From assembly GCA_014529385.2 (NCBI GenBank), contig CM043967.1, positions 131,313,182-131,377,181 of the forward strand: DNA of 64,000 nucleotides, given 5' to 3'. Below are positions 20,272 to 31,929 of this stretch, piece after piece. The notes below the pieces were generated by a model. The model was not told the DNA's origin. It made no database searches and was given only the letters and a program-made list of their open reading frames with translations. The position numbers were made by a program, and so were the translations under genes. The stretch comes from Adiantum capillus-veneris (lineage: Eukaryota; Streptophyta; Polypodiopsida; Polypodiales; Pteridaceae). Within the stretch, counting starts at the first letter, position 1. Every line of letters starts with the position of its first letter.

Positions 20272-23200
20272 ATGCACCTACACTCTGGTCATGTGCCAGA
20301 GGACGATCACATAGAGAGTGTCTCCATTTACGCGAGCACTCATTATTTCTCCACATTAGGCTCTAGGCCCTCAACGGGAACCCAAGGTAGTACCACTCAA
20401 GATCCACATATTGCATCTAGTGACTCTTCCTCTAACTATGACGTCGTGGAAGGTTACCCGATGCCTAATCCCGATAGTTCAAGCCAAGACATGCATGCCA
20501 TGGGCCCACGGTCCGGGCCAAGCGTGCTTAGCCGCTTGAAGGAGACTTTTAGTAGAGCCACTCACTCCGAACATGGAGCTAACGATGTGAATGAAGGGGG
20601 TGGGGAAGTAAATTCACCATTCATGACCAACTTAGACCCCATGCTCTTGGAGAGTGTGCTTGTGAATACTCCATTCACTGCACTCCCTAACTCTTTAGAT
20701 CTATTCCCCTCCGAGGTTATATTACCTGATGGTAGAAGTCTTGCCGAAGTGCAAGAGGTTGAGCGATATATCATTGCGTCTAGGGAAAAGGAAATCGAGA
20801 GCCTACGCAAGGCAGAGCAACAGAGAGTGTTAAAAGTGAAGGCCTTTATGTCAACATCCATGCTAGGTGAGCAATTGAGTGCTCCTGAATTAGCAACCAC
20901 TAAGGGTCAACCCATAGAGAGCCACATTGCATCTAGTTCAAAGGACAACCATATCACCTCAATTCTGGATGGAGCATTTCTAAATGAAAACTGGCAGTAT
21001 GAACTACAAATGGAGACTTTAACCGCCCTATAGACAAGTCACACCTATCACATGGGTTGGTTAGATGTCCTACAATCCACATCGGGTGCTACTAGCGTAG
21101 AGGAGCAACAACAAAGAGTTTGTGATGTCATCCATAGGGTTATTGAGCTGGAGAGGCAGAACAAAGGGATCCACATGTCTTCAAAGGGTCTCATGAGATT
21201 CTTGGATACAGGGAAGGCTAAGCAACCAACTTTATCGCAAATGGAGACTCCCTCAATAAGCCCGATGGATCCTCCATATGTTGTTTCACCAGGGGTCTTA
21301 GTACAATCTGAGCCCACAAGTGATAGCTTTACCTTTCCAAGTTTAGCTCATCTTTCTCTTGATGACACCACGACTACCATGCCTACCCCCGTGATGGGCA
21401 TGCCAAAAAAACACGCCATGGCCCTCATGTATTAGTAAAGTGCCGCTACATGGTGGCCCAATGCCTACAACGGTACCTACAAGTGTGTATCAATCATATA
21501 CACCTATAGGCCCTTGTGCTCATGTAGCTCCTACCCCTCCCATTGTTTCAACAACTTATACTCCACGACCACAATATCCAAGCCCTTATTTTAATGGGAC
21601 CATACCAGCTAGCGTTAGCATGTCACATCCAACGTATGCTATGCCTAGGGCCACACATATGAACTTTGGGCCACCACATGGCACAACATCATACTCAACT
21701 TGAAACCCAAGGGCTGCATATACGCCAAACCCAATGCCAACCTCCATTCCACATGTAGTTCCGAGAGCGCATGTCCTCACTATACCTGCTCACTTAGGTG
21801 ACTTGGCAACATTTGCTCAAGCTATCGGTCGATCTATTACTGAAAACATGCGTAACATGCCTAATAGAGAGTCTAGAAGTAAGGCAATACAAATAGCCAA
21901 GCTCACACAAAAATTTAGTGGAGACGGGGATGTGAGAAAGAATATCAAAGTATTTGAACAAATATGCGATTCCCTAGAAGAACACAATGACTTGCATAAG
22001 AGTAATGCTTTAAGCCACACCTTGAGTGGAAGGGCTGGGGATTGGTATAGAACCCTAAGGGTGGAGGAGAAAATGATTTACCCTACTCTTAGGAGACTGT
22101 TCTTGAAAGAGTACATATGAGAGTGATTACTTTGGGGTGTAGCATCTCACCTCCAAAAGTCCAACGAGAGAAAGGAGAGTCCGTGAGAGAGTTTATTAGT
22201 CACTTGAAGCATTTGAATTCTCATTGTAATCCTAATGAGAGCTTCAATAATAACCAATTGCTCGATAGATTCATTAGGGGACTACGGTATGAGGATATCT
22301 ACAATGACCTAGTCATTAGAGGTATCACCACTTGGGAAGCAGTCACCACCAATGTGATCCAATTGGAGGACAACTTAATGATTCAAGGAGAAAGAGTGTC
22401 TGTTGAGCCTAAATCTACTAGCTCGCAAGCATCGGGGCATGAGCCAATGACCATAAAGCCTATTGCTAAAGAGCCAAAGGTATCTGAGATGACTTTAGCA
22501 GATCTCACCAAGGCCATTCAAGAAAGTCTTAGAGACAATCATGCTCCACAAAACAACAAAATATGTATCCAAGAAGGGAGCAACAATGGTGCTCGGTCTG
22601 CTATGGTCCACATAGTACCAGTGAATGCCCTACGATTAGAGTAAAATTTAATGGGAATTTCAATGCATGTGGGAGATATGTTCATCAAGCTAAGGATTGC
22701 ATAGTATTTAAACATGCGCTGCCCAATAGACTGACCTTAGCATGGACGGATACACCTCGAGTGCCTACATTGATGTCTGTCCCACCTCTTGAACAACCGT
22801 CACAACACATGGTCCCTAGGGCCCAAAATGTTGTTCAAACATCACCCTTACCACCTCCAGTGCTAGGACTGCAACCCCCACATGTGAGAATTGCTTCTGC
22901 AAATCAAGTGGGTTGTGAGCCATCTATTGCTTGTTTGGAAGGTTATGAGGAAGATATAGACCCTAATATTGCCTATGGGATTGATGCACTCGAAGAAAGT
23001 CCACAATACTACATGGAGGACTATTGGGGACAAGTCAAACCTGTCTATCAAGTAGCTGCTCTTGCGGCAAGAGTCTGAAATATCAATTTCACTACCAAGA
23101 GACCACCTCTTCAATGCTATGAGTATGGAGGTCCACAATGTGTAGCCGAGTGTCCCATTAGACTACAAAAGAATGCCACACTAATGCAAACCAATCAAGC

Positions 23201-23500
23201 GAGCACATCTACAATGCCGATACTTGTGTGTAATCAATGTGGCATAGATCATTTGATTGCCCAATGTCCAATCAATCCAAATGCGCCAAAGATCATGCCA
23301 TTGAACAGGTTACCGAAGAGCCATCACAAAGTACACTTGTGGTACCAGTAAATGTACTCACACGATCAATGCTCCAAAACCAAAATATATTCTTGAAAAA
23401 AGAGACACAACATCAATTGCCCAATCTAAGAAGAAGAAAACACGAAGGAAGAGATCACAAAAAGCAGCGAAGTCAGACCCTAGTTCAAAGATGAACATAG
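20272..23500 (+). pseudogene. Gypsy D gag
   Basis: Pieces in several frames line up with the continuous E gag. 20272-21033 is the serine-rich N-terminus (EDHIESVSIYASTHYFSTLG). 21052-21700 is the proline-rich linker. 21734-22450 is the capsid (Retrotrans_gag type: KLTQKFSGDGDVRKNIKVFE, LSGRAGDWYRTLRVEEKMIY, GESVREFISHLKHLN). 22640-23270 holds zinc knuckles, the first reading CNACGRYVHQAKDC with V replacing the usual G, and a last one CNQCGIDHLIAQCP. Breaks at about 21034, 21436, 21704, 22117, 22640 and 23080. Confidence 0.85.
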
Positions 23501-23769
23501 GGACTGGTGACAACCCCGTATATATGAACGACCATGAAGAGGATTATGATTCAGGTGAACCATGGAGACTAAAACGACCATTAGAAAAGAAAAAAACAAG
23601 GAAGATCATCGTGAGCCACAATGGCCAGGACCCAGGAACCTAAGAAAAAGATAGGAACTAACGAAAACCCTACAGAGGAGATTGAACGAGTCAAGCAAAT
23701 TAATGAGTCTGGTAGAAGAGACCCAAAGGGATCTAGAACCAGCACCTAGGTAGATCCATATTTAAGACA

Positions 23770-24990
23770 CAGTGTTCCCTACGCAAAAGCAACCTCACAA
23801 AGTCCATAGACCACTAGCCATACCTAGTGTCATCCAAGAAGAAGGTGACTTTAAGTCATGGGAAAGTGGGCGTACTCCCTTCTTGTTGGAGAGAATGTTT
23901 ACAGAGGGATTACTTGACCCTATCGCAGAAAATGGAGATCCCATCTTCCTCATGTCAAGGGACTGAAGCCCAAAAAGTGCTGTTACATATTGCCAAATCA
24001 ATGGATTTCATGGCTTTAGAAGTTAGAACCATCATGATGTCTAAACTATATGGAGACCCTGAGCTATTTTTAGCTCTTTGATCTTTCCTCAATGGAGAAC
24101 TGAAAGTCGGGCTACCACAATTTGCACATATGGATGGAGCTAAGGAGGTGCCAATAGAGGAGGAACACTTAGATCCACAACCCAACCTAGATGAGAACTT
24201 TATTGTTGAAATACCTGTTAACAAGTTGGGACAGTACTTTGAAGACGATGAATCCAATGCGACCATACCAATCACTACCAAGGGATTAACAATGAAGGGA
24301 ATTCCTTGATGGTGGCGCTGGGGTTATCATTGTACCTAAGAATTGTTGGGAATCTATGGGAAGACCTCACCTTGGGACTACAAACATAGTGGTAAAGATG
24401 GCCAGTGGGACTATTGTTAAACCTATTGGGATGCTAGAAGATCTCAAGATCAAGGTCTTTGGACACAAAATAAGGCATACCTTCATTGTTATGGATTTTT
24501 CCAAGCACACTATGTCATCTGAGATGATCTTATGACGTCCTTTCATGAGGGAAGAAAAAATGGTGCATGACTGGTCTAAAAACCATGTCTACTTGCAGTT
24601 TTAAGACTCTGTCATTCGAGTTGATCTTGTAATTGGTCAGACACATCCTCTAGGGAACAGAGTTATAATTGATCATAGATCCGACACCATAATTCACTCG
24701 GTCCCATTGCAGTATTGTTACACGTGTAAAAAGGACACTGATGTTGGGAAAGATTCTCCTTGTATGGATGTTCTACCTGGGATGACTTAGTCTGATAATG
24801 TGGATTGGGTCCATCTAGTAGCAGCCATAGACATTTCAGGAAATAGGGGGATGACCTGGCTAACACCTGAACAGGATGAAATGCCACCACTCGTACCTTC
24901 AAATATGATAGGAGCAATGCATATAGCTTTTGATGACCTACTAGATGAAGGCTCGATTGACATTGGAATCAGTAGCATCTCAAAAGACTA
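23770..24990 (+). pseudogene. Gypsy D protease region
   Basis: The broken frame follows E's protein: FPTQKQPHKVHRPLAIPSVI, then PNLDENFIVEIPVNKLGQYF, then a frameshifted K-GI-DGGAG protease active site near 24295-24320 (D-G-G-A, as in E). MDFSKHTMSSEM and PLQYCYTCKKDTDVGKDSP follow toward 24760. In the family this enzyme cuts Gag-Pol. Frames change at least four times. Confidence 0.7.
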
Positions 24991-25639
24991 TAGCCCACAC
25001 AATTTGGAGTAAGAATCATCAATTGAAATTGACTCTGAGGATGAGGAGTATGAGATAAATCTTGGTGCAAATGTGGGGACAAACCATTCAGGGCCCAGTG
25101 GTACCCGAGATGACAATCTATCTGGGAGAGGTGAAGACACCAGTAGTGGTTCATCTAGTGACTCGTAACTCTTCACTGGAGATCGAACATAATAAAAAAT
25201 TAGACAAGAAGAGTAAGAGATATAAGAGGCGACAATATCGAGCAAATGTGCATGCTAGAATAAATGAAAAGAAATCTACCGCTGAATGGCTTAATTATAT
25301 AGGGGCATGTGATACTCATCGGAAGTAACTGGGGTGAATACCTTCAAAGCGTCATGTGGTGCAATCCACAACCAATTGACATCACACAACTAGAAGCTAT
25401 AGAGAAGCCAAAGTTGAGCCGTATTGTAAGGAGATACCAAAATCGAGAGCTAGCTCAACAACAAAAGGAAGCGGAAGAGAAATCACAATCAACAGAACAA
25501 CAAGACCCCACAGGCTTACATCCTGCACCTGAGCACTTCAAATCCTACACAACGAAGGAGCATAAGGTTGTGTATACAAAGGTCCAGAGAACACCTATCG
25601 ATTGAAGTAATGGTAATGGAGTCTATGATGGTCCAACGA

Positions 25640-27237
25640 TAGTTAAGAAAATATAGTTAGCAGACCCAGGTGAGGAGTCCAAACCTTTTTTCATTGCCCA
25701 AGATCTGACAGAGACTGAGGAATATGTACTCAAGGAGCTTCTCAAGGAATTCAAGGGTATATTTGCTTGGACATATCATGATATGAAAGGTGTTCCACCT
25801 TTCGTGGTGCAACACACAATCCCCATGAATAGCATGGCTAAACCGGTCCACCAACAACCCTACCCAATGAATCCTAAGTATGAAAAAATTGTTCAAGAAG
25901 AGATTGAAAATCTTGTCAACAAATGCGGATTCATATACCCTATTGTGCACTTAGAAGGGGTGTCTCCAATGGTTACTGTGCCAAAAAAGAATGGGAAACT
26001 CAGAGAGTGCATGGATCTCAAGAAGGTCAATGCCGCCACTAGGAGAGACCATTACCCCTTGCCATATTTGGAACATGTGCTTGAAAGAGTTGCAGGGAAG
26101 GAAGCTTATAGCTTTTTAGATGGGTACCCTGATTACAATCAAATCACAATTGCACTAGAGTACCAAGCTAAAACTACTTTTATAACTGATTTTGGAGTGT
26201 TCTCATTTTGTGTTATGGTTTTTGGCTTAACCAATGTCCCTCCTACCTTCCAAAGATTAATAAACACTGCTTTTAGAGAATATTTGAGGGAGTTTTGCGA
26301 AGCTTTCTTAGATGACCTTTGTGTTTATTCTTCTTGGAAAGAACATCTATCATGTTTGCAAAAAATGTTTGAGAAGTGCAGATTGTATCACATCTCCTTA
26401 AACCCTTTTAAATGCCAATTTTGGGTTAAACATGGAGTCGTTTTAGGGCATATAGTGTCCAAAAATGGGATTTTCACATATGAGAGCAAAATTAAATTCA
26501 TTTTCAATTTGCCATCACCTACAAACTATGAAGGAGTTCAAAGGTTTATGGGCCACATTGGTTATTATCGGCGGTTTATTTTAAACTTTACCGAGATAGC
26601 TTGCCCATTGTACAAACTTCTTATTGAGTTCCACTGGAGTGCGGAGTGTGACCATGCTTATGAGTTATTAAAAAAGATCTTAACAAGTGCTCCCATTCTA
26701 CGAGTGCCCGATTGGATTGTAATTTTCCATGTGCATATTGATGCATCGAGCTTTGCTATTGGGTGTGTTCTAGCTCAACCAGGAGAACATAAATTGGACT
26801 ACCCCATTAGCTTTGCAAGGTGTCAATTAAATGATGCTGAGAGAAACTACACCACTATAGAGTGGGAAGGTTTAGCTATGATTTACACAGTGAAGAAATT
26901 TCGCTACTACCTTCTTGCCAACAAGTTTGTTTTCTATGTGGATCATCAAGCATTGTTGTATCTAGTAAATAAACCTTGTTCCACGAGAAGAATTACATGA
27001 TGGTTGTTAATTCTTATTGAGTTTGATTTTACCGTTGTGGTAAGACCCGGTAAGAGACATGTTATGGTGGATCATTTGTCTCGCATACCCAATGGTGAAG
27101 CGCCTATTGGAATTGATGATGAATTGTCTGATACTTCCCTATTCCTAGTCAAGACCATGCCTGAACGGAGTGAGAAGATTGTGAACTTTTTAGTTAATGG
27201 TCTTCCACCCAAAGAGCTTCGTAAAGATATAGCTTGA
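25640..27237 (+). pseudogene. Gypsy D reverse transcriptase and RNase H
   Basis: The main open frame is 25783-27000 (405 codons). RT motifs: SPMVTVPKKNGKLRECMDLK near residue 60, HYPLPYLEHVLERVAGKE near 89, FCVMVFGLTNVPPTFQRLI near 142, and the active site AFLDDLCVYSSW near 173. In the usual KxDLxSGYxQI block the sequence reads SFLDGYPDYNQITI. RNase H: FHVHIDASSFAIGCVLAQPG near 317, TTIEWEGLAMIYTVKKFRYY near 365, and VDHQALLYLVNK near 390. A stop at 26998 separates FTVVVRPGKRHVMVDHLSRI, the RNase H end (27004-27237). This is the longest intact RT frame in the window, but gag, protease and integrase are broken. Confidence 0.88.
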
Positions 27238-27540
27238 AAACTATTAAAGGAATGTGAACCTTATTCTCTAATTGCTGAAACTCTCTACAAGCTAGGGAAG
27301 GGTGATATTCTTAGACGTTGTGCTCCTGAGGATGAGTATTTATACATACTGCAAGAAGCCCACATGGGTATAGCCGAAGAACATTTCTCAAGGGACTAAC
27401 TGCTAGAAAGGTGTTGCAATCAGGCTATCGATGGCCTACCTTTATTCAAGGATGCATCACTTTTTGCAAAAGGGTGTGATGAATGCCAACGTTACAAGAT
27501 CACACAACAAAAGGATAAGATGCCCTTACATCCATTGGTG
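27238..27540 (+). pseudogene. Gypsy D integrase N-terminus, truncated
   Basis: After the RNase H stop the same strand reads LLKECEPYSLIAETLYKLGK, then HMGIAEEHFS and GCDECQRYKITQQKDKMPLH, the HHCC zinc finger of gypsy integrase. Similarity ends at 27540; the catalytic core is absent. Confidence 0.7.
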
Positions 27541-28365
27541 TGATGAGCCTGGGGAGGGTAACAATGTTATATGACCCCCCAAAGTTACAAAATTAAAATG
27601 CTTAAAACGAACAAACAAAAAAATAAAAAGTGCCACAATGTAAAATCTTAAGCTGGAAGAGAAATCCCAGCTTGATTTGGTACTTCACTCACATGTATCA
27701 CCTACGGTACTAGAGCCTTAAAGGTTCCCATTGTGGGCGCTTTTCCTTGAAAAGCAAAAAACCCAAGGCATACAAAATAAGCACACACATAAAAATTGAA
27801 TCAATGTGAAAAGACTGTGGGGGGTCAAAGAAAAGGGAATAAGTCAGGCGATGATTTCCTTAGCAATTCCTTTTATCATAGCTTAACTTACAAGGTCTTT
27901 TATGTGTAGCCTCTAGTTAGCCCTCAAACATGAAATACTTTGCTCTCGCGATTAAAAAACTTAATTGACCAGAGAAAATTGAGAAGCTTTCCCATGATAT
28001 TAATAGTTGACCTATAGTGCCTCTCGACTATAAAATTAGCGACCCCAAACTTATTTATGTTTTGACCTTTACAACTGCTTATGCATTTGATTATATTACA
28101 GTTTTATGTTTTACTGCTAATAAATTGTTTAATATTTTGTTACCAATCAATTTGTGTGCCTACAATGTATATGCCTTTTAAATGTATATGAGAATGCAAT
28201 TACTGTGCCGATTTTGGTTGATTTTGCAGTGATGAAGAAGGCTAAGGATATTCAATCTCGAATGCTCTTTCACCTCGAAGAACGGGTTTCATCTCAACAA
28301 CTTCCCAGGAAGGAATCTACATCAGGTAGGGAGGCATGTTAATCGATGATGGAGATCTTTTTTGG
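27541..28365. other. Unassigned AT-rich segment between D integrase and the LTR
   Basis: No similarity to E or F was noticed. At 28229 GATTTTGCAG precedes a short open stretch (VMKKAKDIQSRMLFHLEERV) that ends at a stop at 28342. It looks like a 3' splice site plus exon, so a captured host gene fragment is possible, but I recognise no protein family. Confidence 0.35.
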
Positions 28366-28386
28366 TGATGTCATTACAAACGATAA

Positions 28387-28620
28387 TGGAGTCAGCACCG
28401 AGCGAATAAGAGGCTTGGTGATTGCCCAATGCTCCCCATCGCTTGGTGCTGAGAGATACTGGAGTCAGCATCGAGCGAACAGGAGGCTTGGTGACTGCCC
28501 AACACTCCCCATCGCTTGGTGCTGACCTTGGTGTTAAAGTCATTACAAGCGATAGTGGAGTCAACACCGAGCGAATAGGAGGCTTGCCAACGCTCCCCAT
28601 CATTTGGTGCTGACCTTGGC
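28387..28620 (+). repeat. Three imperfect tandem repeats in the U3 part of the LTR
   Basis: Units begin GGAGTCAGCACCGAGCGAAT (28389), GGAGTCAGCATCGAGCGAAC (28462) and GGAGTCAACACCGAGCGAAT (28558). Each contains GGCTTG, GCTCCCCATC and TTGGTGCTGA. Spacing is unequal (about 73 and 96 bp) because one unit has an extra GTCATTACAAGCGATA block that also occurs at 28370. Confidence 0.85.
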
Positions 28621-28901
28621 AAATGGATGTCGACCCAGTTAAAGCCCACGGATATCACATTCTTTTGAGTCAAGGACCGGGCTTGTTGGTCCTATAGGTG
28701 CTTGGGTGATCGCTGATGAGAGGTGCACCGCATATCTCATTTGATACTATTTTTACTTTGACTAGCCATTGTGGGCGCCCATGTGTGAATGGATCAAACT
28801 CTTATAAAAGGTTTATTTTGACCTAAAATCCGGATTCTGAGAGGTGTAAGCTAAGAAGTGCTCTTGCTCCATCTTTGTCTCCTTCTCCTTCATGTGCTCA
28901 C

Positions 28902-28925
28902 GTGTGTGTGTGTGTGTGTGTGTGC

Positions 28926-28994
<69 letters not shown>
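28902..28994. repeat. (GT)n then (GA)n microsatellites
   Basis: GT run 28902-28924 and GA run 28927-28994 (34 units), inside the transcribed part of the LTR. Confidence 0.95.
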
Positions 28995-28996
<2 letters not shown>

Positions 28997-29214
28997 ATTG
29001 AGCATAGTGGCAACGAGGCGGTTGAGCGCGGCATCGACGGCAGCTCCTTCTTGTTTGCAGCATAGGATCCTTCACGACGGAAGCATTGAGCGATCAGTGA
29101 CACACCATTGTTTCTTTGAGCTTGCTGGGACTCTCTAGTTGTGTGCTTGCAGCCTTTCGGGGCTTGCACATAGTGCACATGCAAGTTCCTAGCCTTCAAC
29201 ACGTGCGGCAGAGC

Positions 29215-30530
29215 ACACAGAAGGTATTCATCCCAATTATCTACCAACTTCCAATGAGCATCACATGCCCCCATATAACTAAGCCATTATGTGGTAGATT
29301 TCTTTTCATTTATCTTATCACGTACATTGGATCAATATCGTCGCCTCTTATATTGCCTATTACTCTTGTCTAATTTTTGATTATGGCTGGTCTCTAGTGT
29401 AGGGTCGCTAGATAAATCGCTACTTGTGTCTTCTCCTCTCCAGAATAGAGTGCCATCTAGGAAATCACTGGGTCTTGAATGGTTTGTCCCCACATTTGCA
29501 CCAAGATTTAACTCAGATTCTCTATCCTGAGACGTTTGAGTCCAAATTGTGTGGTCTATAGTCTTTTGAGATGTTATCGGTTCCAATGTCAGTCAAGCCT
29601 TCATCTGGTAGGTCATCAAAAGCTATATGCAGTGCTCCTATTCGAGCTGAGATGCTACACCCCAAAGCACTCCCTCTCGTATATACTCCTTTAGGAGCAA
29701 TTTGCGAAGAGTAGGGTAAATCGTTTTCTGTTCCATCCTTAAGGTCCTATACCAATCCCTAGCCTTCCCACTCAAAGTCAAGCTTAAAGCATTGCTCTTG
29801 TGTAGTTTTTTGTATTCTCCCAGGGAATCACATATTTGTTCAAATACTTTGTATGCTTTCTAGCATCCCCGTCCCCACTGTATTTTTGTGTGAGCTTGGC
29901 CACTTGTATTGCCTTACTTCTAGGATCTCTATCAGGCATGTTATGCATATTTTAAGCAATAGATCGACCGATAGTTTGAGCAAATGTTGCCAAGTCACCC
30001 AAGTGAGCAGGTATAGTGGGGGCTGACGCTCTCATGACTACATGTGGAATGGGGATTGGCATTGGGTTAGGCATACGGGTGATCCTTGGGTCCCAAGCTG
30101 GGTACAAGGTTGTGCCATGTGGTGGCCAGTTCATATGTGTGGCCCTGGGCATAACAAACATAGGATATGACATGTTATTACTAACTGGTATGGCTCCACT
30201 AGGATGAGTACTCGGATAGGGTGGTTGTGGAGTGTGGGCTGTCAAAACAATCGAGGATGTGGGCATGCATATCTTGACTGGACATTTCAGGGTTTTGTGT
30301 AGGATATCCTTCCATGATGTCATAGTTAGAGGAAGAGTCACTAGATGCGATACGAGGGCCTCGAGTTGCCCTACCTTGGGTTCCAACCGAAGGCTTGAAA
30401 CCTAATGTGGGTGGATAATGGGTTCCCGTGCAATTAGAGGCACTCTCTGATGGATCGGACTCGTCCAAAGCACAAATACATGTGAGGTGCGTATCCCAAG
30501 AGTGTTGAGTGATGAGTACTCTAAGAGGTC
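29215..30530 (-). pseudogene. Gypsy F gag and post-protease remnant
   Basis: The minus-strand frame at 30386-29952 gives TTLYPAWDPRITRMPNPMPI, then APTIPAHLGDLATFAQTIGR, identical in style to the E gag linker before capsid. Capsid traces follow to about 29640. At 29590-29332 is NLGANVGTNHSRPSDFLDGT, matching D at 25063-25110. The join near 29630 is the internal deletion. Confidence 0.75.
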
Positions 30531-31300
30531 TCGCCACTAGAGATTTTGGTCGTTTACTTGGTTTTGTTTGTTTTGTATTTTTTGTTTCTTTTGAAAAATC
30601 GTGCGAGAGACGGAATAGGTCATGTGATAGCTCGAAACATATCTTTAGAGGAATTTGGCATACTTTACAACACACGATTTGGTTATAAAAAACTCCCATG
30701 AACCCTAAAATAGTCGAATTCTAGTTGGGCGTGTAGGCAAAAGGGGGGAAAGTCCAAGGATGCAAGTGTGAAGGGGAGGGTGGAGGACTTGTCCCACATG
30801 CCCTCACTCCCTCTTGTGGGGGTAGACTATATATATAGTATTGGGTCTATACTATATCATAAGATTGAGGACTAGGGCTTAGGCTTGTGCTTGGGCTCGG
30901 GGAATGATCTTGATCATTCTTTAAATATGCGGTTTTATTTATTTTTGGATTTTTTTATTTCTATTTTTTGAGATTTTTTTTTTAAGAGGAGAAAAACAAC
31001 TTTTGTGCAGAGAATGCAGGAAATTATTGTAAAATGCAGATATTGAACCAAAAATTCAACAAAATACAAAAAATGCAGAGGTTTTAATGCAGGACATGAA
31101 AACAAAATCCAAAAATTGTTGTAGAGTGCTGAACATTGCAGAAACACTTGAAATTACTTCTTGAAAAATAAAAGAATGCAAAAACACAGCATTTGTCCTA
31201 ACCCTAAACCTTTCCTCAGCCAAAAAACAAATCTGCAAAAGCTTCAAAAAATTAAAAACTGCAAGAAGGACAAAAAAACAATTGCATCTCAAGCTAAACA
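30531..31300 (-). other. Gypsy F leader
   Basis: An untranslated leader equivalent to E 49190-50205; both have the phrase 'CCCACATGC(C/T)CTCA(C/T)TCCCTCTTG' (30796 and 49456) and a TATATATA stretch. No gene was seen. Confidence 0.5.
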
Positions 31301-31362
31301 GTGCCTCCCCGACAACGATGCCAAAAATGTCGTGCCTCCCCGACAACGACGCCAAAAATGTC
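31301..31362 (-). repeat. Tandemly duplicated primer-binding site of F
   Basis: Two 31-bp copies (31301-31331, 31332-31362) with one mismatch, each containing CCCCGACAACGAYGCCAAAAATG. The complement TGGCGTCGTTGTCGGGG corresponds to E's tRNA-Asp site TGGCGCCGTTGCCGGGG with changes. The inner copy abuts the LTR. Confidence 0.85.
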
Positions 31363-31746
31363 GTGTTGTAGGGGACTTGCTGTGCACTGTGTGTGAGTCA
31401 CTAAGGCTACAAACACACAACCCGTGTGCGGGGAAGCTCATGAATGCAAATAGTGTGTCACTCATCTCTGTTTTTCTGTTGTTGTAGGAATCTTGCACCG
31501 CCGTGAAGAGGGAGGCCGTTGTCGCCGCCGCTGCTCAAATGTCTCGCCGCTACCATAAGGTCGCTTGCTCACCCTCGCTCGCACACACACGCTCTCAAAC
31601 ACTCACACACAACAAGGGTCTACGCTGCAGAGAAAGAGAGCAAGCAAACCATACATTCAAGAATGAGGTAAGAGTATGGGTTACAAGCCCTTATGTGAGT
31701 CGTCCCAACCATACTTGGGCGTCCACACTTGGCCGACAGTTAGTAT

Positions 31747-31801
<55 letters not shown>

Positions 31802-31880
31802 ACTAAATGTGGCGTGCGCCTATCATCGGCGATCACCCAGGAATACATGTAGGTTAGTTATTAGCAATTTGGTTTGGGCC
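31359..31880 (-). repeat. Gypsy F 5' LTR
   Basis: It starts TGTCGTGTTGTAGGGG on plus and shares with the E LTR GTGTGTCACTCA, the CT tract (31749-31795) and CGCCTATCATCGGCGATCAC. The right edge is not defined. Confidence 0.6.
31749..31795. repeat. (CT)n microsatellite in the F LTR
   Basis: About 23 CT units. Confidence 0.95.
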
Positions 31881-31929
31881 AAACAGATTTATTGCAAGGG
31901 TTTGCTCAACCAGATAAAGCCGAGATAAA

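Larger units (their letters stand above)
19634..29213 (+). mobile_element. Gypsy D, plus strand, decayed
   Basis: Order: LTR and primer site, leader, gag, protease, RT, RNase H, start of integrase, then 800 bp unassigned, then an LTR in sense orientation (about 28366-29213) homologous to that of E. The leader from about 20010 and the gag match E (minus strand, 49400-45638). Multiple stops and frameshifts throughout. Integrase stops abruptly at 27540. The right LTR lacks its last dozen bases where it meets F. Confidence 0.7.
28366..29213 (+). repeat. LTR of the D/E family, sense on plus (3' LTR of D)
   Basis: Read on plus it parallels the reverse complement of the E LTR: CGGGCTTGTTGGTCCTAT, GATCGCTGATGAGAGG, GTGTGAATGGATCAAACTCT, TATA box TTATAAAA (28802-28809), GAAGTGCTCTTGCTCCATCTT, GA tract, GTTGAGCGCGGC, GTGACACACCATTG and GTGCGGCA. 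The left edge near 28366 is a guess. The right end lacks the terminal ~11 bp present in E. Confidence 0.7.
29215..31880 (-). mobile_element. Gypsy F: internally deleted minus-strand relative of D and E
   Basis: Sense order (right to left): 5' LTR (31359 to about 31880), duplicated primer site, leader, gag N-terminus and capsid (30530-29640), then a jump to sequence downstream of protease (29620-29215). The missing piece corresponds to about D 22150-24920. It meets the D LTR head-on at 29214, so two family members lie in opposite orientation with no 3' LTR for F. Confidence 0.7.

Noticed and set aside
28813-29274. Minus-strand frame with a long Leu-Ser run
   Set aside because: Antisense reading of the GA tract in the D LTR.
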